A stretch of DNA of 64,000 nucleotides from Triticum aestivum (taxonomy: Eukaryota; Streptophyta; Magnoliopsida; Poales; Poaceae). The stretch spans positions 225,801,684 through 225,865,683 of the forward strand of contig NC_057808.1 of NCBI RefSeq assembly GCF_018294505.1, read 5' to 3'. This document shows, one piece after another, positions 59,556 to 64,000 of this stretch. The position numbers and the translations under genes were made by a program. The stretch's first letter is position 1. Each line of letters begins with the position of its first letter. Below the pieces are notes generated by a model that was given only the letters and a program-made list of their open reading frames with translations, did not search any database and had not been told where the DNA came from.

Positions 59556-62001
59556 CGCTTGTTGGGAGGCAACCCAATTAATACAATTTATTTTTTAACT
59601 TTTTTCTTTTTGTTCTTGAGTGTTTGCACAATTATGCCTCTATTATTATTGTGTTTTTCATGTTTCAATTAGTGCTTGTGCCAAGTAAAGCCTTTAGGAT
59701 TATGTTTTGTGATAATTGATTTGATCTTGTTGGCAAACAAAAACTTTTGCGTCCGGTCAAATAATTGTTTAAATTCACATAAGCAACGAAAAATTCTGAA
59801 ATTTTTACAAAATATTGATATACAAATTTCCTACGTTGTCCTAATTTGTCAGAATTTTTGGAGTTACATAAGTATACGAAGTTTTCAGATTGCTACAGAC
59901 TGTTCTGTTTTTGATAGATTCTGTTTTCTTTGCATTGTGTGTTTATTTTGATGAATCTATGGACTTTATCAGGGGGTATAAGCCATAGCAAAGTTGGAAT
60001 ACAATAGATATAATGCAAAAATAAAATATTAATGTGTTTGCAACAATACTTAGAGTAGTGATTTGCTTTCTTATACTAACGGATCTCACGAAGGTTTTGT
60101 TGAGTTTTGTGTGATTGAAGTTTTCAAGTTTTGGGTGAGACCACGATGGATGAAGGAATAAGGAGTAAGAAGATCCTAAGCTTGGGGATGCCCCATGGCA
60201 CCCCAAAGTTATTATCCAAAGAGAAACACGCAACATAGCTTGGGGATGCCCCCGAGTGGCATCCCCTCTTTCTTCTAACGACCATTGGTATTTTACTTGG
60301 AGCTATATTTTTATTCGTCACAAATCATGAGTTTTGCTTGGAGCGTCTTGTATTATATGATTCTTTCCTTGTTTTTATTTTTAGTTTGTGTCATCTATCC
60401 TTGCTGGACACACCTATTTGAAAGAGCCAAATTATGCTATGATTTGTTAGAATTGCTCTTTATGCTTCACTTAAAAAAATTGAGCTATGGAATTGCTCTA
60501 GTGCTTCACTTATATCTTTTTATGAGCATGATGTGCTTTAATATTTTTGAATAAATGCTCTCATGCTTCACTTAGATTTATTTGAGAGTTCGTAATTTTG
60601 AAGAAATTCTCGCATGCTTCACTTATATAATTTTGACAGATGAAAAATGTTATGCTCATGTTCTTCACTTCAATTTTGTTTGAGCTTGTCAGAAAGAAAC
60701 ATATGAAATTATTCCCAAAGTGATAGATATTCAAGAGGGATATAATAAAAACTTTCATGAAGATCATTGGAAAAAATAAACTTGATTCTTTGTAATAGTT
60801 TTGCGGTATGATGATAATAATATGTGAGTCATGTTGGTGAGTAATTATGATTTAGTAAGAATATGATGTTAAGGTTTGTGATTCCCTATGCAAGCATGGA
60901 AGTCCATAGTTATGCGATGAAATTGCACCCTACTTGTGGTGCATTATTCGGTGTTAGTTATGCTTAATGCTCGCTTATGTGATTTTTTTGTTTCTTGGTT
61001 GGATGCTTCTCTATCTATTTGCTAGCTTTCCCTTGTACTAATTGGATTACTACCTGTGCATCCAAAATCCTTAAACCCAGTTTTGCCATATGAGTCCACC
61101 ATACCTACCTATATGCGGTATTCTCTTGCCGTTCTAAGCAAATTTGTATGTGCCATCTCTAATTTTCAAAATAATTTCCTTTTTGTGTGCTCGTACCGAT
61201 CATGAAATGGTAGGGGGTGCCTGGTATTTTTCCATGCTAGATGTGTTATTCTCAAGATGAGTGTTTATTCACTTGTCATTGCATGAGAGTACAGCAAAGG
61301 TATTAGGGATGCCCAGTCCCGAAATGAAAAAATGAATTTATTTTATGTTGTCAAATAATAAATTCCTTGGAAAGTGTTGGTATGGACGGCACCCGTGGAT
61401 ACAGCTAGCCGTGGAATGTGAAAGTATGGTGGAAAAAGGAATAAACTTTTTTTTTGTTTGGGAACCTCCTATGATATATCTAGCATGGAAAGTATTGGGA
61501 ACTACTCTATCGTTTTTGTTGACAGGAAAAGCATGCACCCAAAAAATTTCATCTCTATCTTTTTCGCTTTGAGCCCTGGCACGTCTACAAATCCCTACTT
61601 CCCTCTGTGAAGGGCCTTTCTATTTACTTTATGCAATTTTTATTTGAGTCTCCATCTTCTCTTATAAAGCACCAACTAAGGGCACTATGATCATACTTGA
61701 GCATTGGGTGTAGCTAATATGCAAGTGTGTTTCATGAATGGATCAATGGTTGAGCATGATGGGCTAGGGATAACTTGCTTTAGTGTTGATATTTTGAAAC
61801 ACATGGTTGCTTGTTGATATGCTTGAGTATAAATCTTCATGTCAAAACTAGACTATTGCTTTGAATCATATAAAAGTCCATATGTCCATGCTACAAAAGA
61901 AAAGAATATGTGATGAACATGTTAGGCAGCATTCCACATCAAAAATTCTGTTTCTATCATTTACCTACTCGAGGACGAGTAGGAATTAAGCTTGGGGATG
62001 C
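59556..62001 (+). mobile_element. Gyp-3 non-coding 3' internal region
   Basis: This is 2.4 kb without a coding frame, homologous to 20920-23346 of Gyp-2. At 60440-60690 it holds about five imperfect copies of a TGCTTCACTTA...TTTGAG repeat. It ends with the polypurine-type sequence AAGCTTGGGGATGC next to the LTR. Confidence 0.8.
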
Positions 62002-62544
62002 TGATACGTCTCCAACGTATCTATAATTTTTGCTTGTTCCATGCTCTTATATTATCATTCTGGGATGTTTTACAATTATTTTATAGCAACTTTATATCAT
62101 TTTTTGGGACTAACCTATTGACATAGTGCCTAGTGCCAGTTGTTGTTTTTCCTTGTTTTCTACTTCGCAGAAAATCAGTACCAAACGGAGTCCAAACGCA
62201 GCGAAACTTTTTGGAGATGTTTCTTGACCAGAAGACACCAGTTGGGCCAAAGAAGTACCAGAGGGGGGCTCCGAGGGGAGCACAAGCCACCTTGGCGCGC
62301 CTTGGTGGGTTGTGCCCACCTCGGTCGCCTCCCGCACCGCCTCTTTGCTCTATAAATACCCTGCAAATCCAAAAAACCCTAGGGGAGTCGACGAAACACA
62401 ATTCTAGCCGCCGCAAGTTCCAGAACCACCAGATCCAATCTAGACACCATCACAAAGGGGTTCATCATCCTCATTGGTGCCTCTCCGATGATGCGTGAGT
62501 AGTTCATTGTAGACCTACGGGTCCGTAGGCAGTAGCTAGATGGC

Positions 62545-62603
<59 letters not shown>

Positions 62604-63598
62604 ATTCTCAATACAATGGTATATTGGAGATCTATTTGATGTAACTCTTTTTCCGGTGTTTTTGTTGGGATCCGATGAACTTTGAGTTTATGATCAGATC
62701 TATTTTATCCATGAAAGCTATTTCGGTTTTGTCTCTTATATGCATGACTACTTATAGCCTCGTATTTCTTCTTCGAATATTTGGTTTAGTTAGGCCGACT
62801 AGATCAATTTTTCTTGCCACGGGAAGAGGTGCTTTGTGATGGGTTCGGTCATGCGGTGTTCTTTCCCAGTGAAGAAGGGGCAACAAGACACATATTGATC
62901 GTTGCCATAAAGGATAACAAGATGAGGTCTATTCCTACATGAATATATCTTGTCTACATCATGTCATCGTTCTTATGGCATTACTTTGTTTTTCCATTAA
63001 CTTAATACACTAGATGCATGTTGGATAGCGGTCGATGTGTGGAGTAATAGTAGTAGATGCAGGCAGGAGTCGGTCTACTAATCTTGGACGTGATGCCTAT
63101 ATAATGATCATTGCCTGGATATCTTCATAATTATTCGAAGTTGAATCAATTGCCCAACACTAATTTGTTTACCTGCCGTATGCTATTTTTCTCGGGAGAA
63201 GCCACTAGTGAAATCTACGGCCCCCGGTCTATTCTTTATCATATTTGTTTTCCGATCTATTATTTGCCACTTTTATTTTCCGATCTATTATTCCAAAAAC
63301 CCAAAAATACCTTGCTGCAATTTTTTGTTATTTATTTTATTTCATGTTTCCGTGAGATCCATTTATCCAATCTACTACAAACCAATCTATCTTTTATCCG
63401 AGAGGGATTGACGACACCTCTTATGCGTCAGGTTGCAAGTATTTGTTCTTTGTGTGCTGGTACTTTTTACAGAGTGTTTCTTGGTTCTCCTACTGGTTCG
63501 ATAACCTTGGTTTCATTACTGAGGGAAATACCTACCGTAGATGTGCTGCATCATCTCTTCCTCTTCGGGGAAAACACTAACGCGGACATGGGCCATCA
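62002..63598 (+). mobile_element. Gyp-3 3' LTR
   Basis: This 1597-bp LTR starts TGATACGTCTCC and ends GGCCATCA. A TATAAATA promoter box lies at 62351-62358. The target duplication GGGGG follows (63599-63603). It carries an expanded CT microsatellite. Confidence 0.93.
62548..62601. repeat. (CT)27 microsatellite
   Basis: A perfect 54-bp CT run lies inside the Gyp-3 3' LTR. The matching site in the 5' LTR (about 25968-25980) has only about six repeats. Confidence 0.95.
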
Positions 63599-63603
63599 GG
63601 GGG

Positions 63604-63647
63604 GCATTCTAGGGGTCTGGTTTGTTGTATCCGGCTGTAAGATGCTC
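63604..63647 (+). mobile_element. Har-1, terminal piece
   Basis: This continues 24909-25403 after the Gyp-3 insertion. It ends ATCCGGCTGTAAGATGCTC, whose reverse complement begins GAGCATCTTACAGCCGG, a terminal sequence typical of a group of grass Harbinger-like elements. TTA follows (63648-63650). Confidence 0.4.
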
Positions 63648-63650
63648 TTA

Positions 63651-64000
63651 GGCCAACTCCAACGCGTGAGCCCAAATGGTCCGTTTGCGTCCGTTTTGGG
63701 GTAAACGGACAAAACAGGCAGCCCAACGTGCGGGAGCCAACAAACCATTCTCCGTTTTTGTTCCGCTTTGGACCCATTCCCGACCCAACTTTGAGCCGCT
63801 TTTGCGGCCGAACGGACAGAGCGCGGATGGGCGAGACGCGCGCCCTTGTCCTCCCCTGGCCCGCCGTCGGGGATAAGCCCGCCCACTTTCCCTCCATTTC
63901 GCCCAAAACCCTCTCGTGTCCTCCCTCCAGTGCCCTCCCTTCCCTCCCAATCTCCACCATGGCTAGAGGCCAGACGAATCCCAGCAACCCGGCAGCACGC
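63651..64000 (+). mobile_element. Har-2, start of another DNA transposon or its cargo gene
   Basis: The piece begins GGCCAACTCCAACGCG directly after TTA, the target size and sequence of PIF/Harbinger elements. It is rich in CGTTTG/AAACGGAC motifs in both directions. It leads to an ATG at 63959 that opens a frame reading MARGQTNPSNPAAR to the window end. The element continues outside the window, so neither the protein nor the superfamily can be confirmed. Confidence 0.4.

Noticed and set aside
1..64000. Ordinary host gene, integrated DNA virus or pararetrovirus.
   Set aside because: All coding signals fall inside LTR retrotransposons or DNA transposons. No viral coat, movement protein or pararetrovirus polymerase motif is seen, and the only host-like genes are the cargo fragments in CAC-1 and Har-1.

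Overview
The window looks like gene-poor intergenic DNA from a large grass genome, most likely a Triticeae species (wheat, Aegilops, barley or rye). Every stretch I can place belongs to a transposable element, and the LTRs, gag types and element sizes match what I remember of Triticeae repeats. I see no host housekeeping gene, rRNA, tRNA, CRISPR array or bacterial feature. Family names such as Angela/BARE-like or Fatima-like come from memory of the sequences, not from a search. The elements are called Cop (Ty1-copia), Gyp (Ty3-gypsy), CAC (CACTA DNA transposon) and Har (Harbinger-like).

Left half (1-24908): a chain of nested insertions. Gyp-2 (20430-24908, + strand) carries Cop-1 in its 5' LTR. 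Cop-1 (+ strand) is visible as 5' LTR pieces 1-242 and 12833-13557, a gag-pol pseudogene 14748-18474 and a 3' LTR 18730-20429. Cop-2 (minus strand; gag remnant 243-1011, split 5' LTR 2246-2663 and 11505-12832) sits in the Cop-1 5' LTR and has lost its pol and 3' LTR. Gyp-1 (2664-11499, 5-bp target duplication TGCCC) sits in the Cop-2 5' LTR. Gyp-1 has gag and protease on the minus strand and no reverse transcriptase or integrase. On the opposite strand it carries a five-exon gene with its own TATA box.

Right half (24909-64000): the remnant of a small DNA transposon (Har-1) is split by Gyp-3 (25404-63598, TSD GGGGG), a gag-only tRNA-Asp-primed gypsy element. The Gyp-3 5' LTR holds Cop-3 (26387-57872, minus strand). 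The Cop-3 gag holds a CACTA element, CAC-1 (31344-54183, TSD TCC). CAC-1 in turn holds Gyp-4, an apparently intact Tekay-type chromovirus (31910-42842, TSD GCGCG), and a truncated relative, Gyp-5 (46898-50332). Without these passengers CAC-1 is about 8.5 kb. It has no transposase that I can see, and it carries two gene-like cargoes: an intronless coiled-coil gene with a TATA box (43223-43864) and a spliced B3-like pseudogene (52937-53452), plus an array of about 505-bp repeats.

How the parts work together: only Gyp-4 has an open 1463-codon gag-pol frame and could act autonomously. Cop-1, Cop-2 and Cop-3 are decayed. Gyp-1, Gyp-3 and CAC-1 would need proteins supplied in trans. The points most worth a second look are the spliced antisense gene of Gyp-1, the gene cargo of CAC-1 and the extra ORF ahead of gag in Gyp-4.
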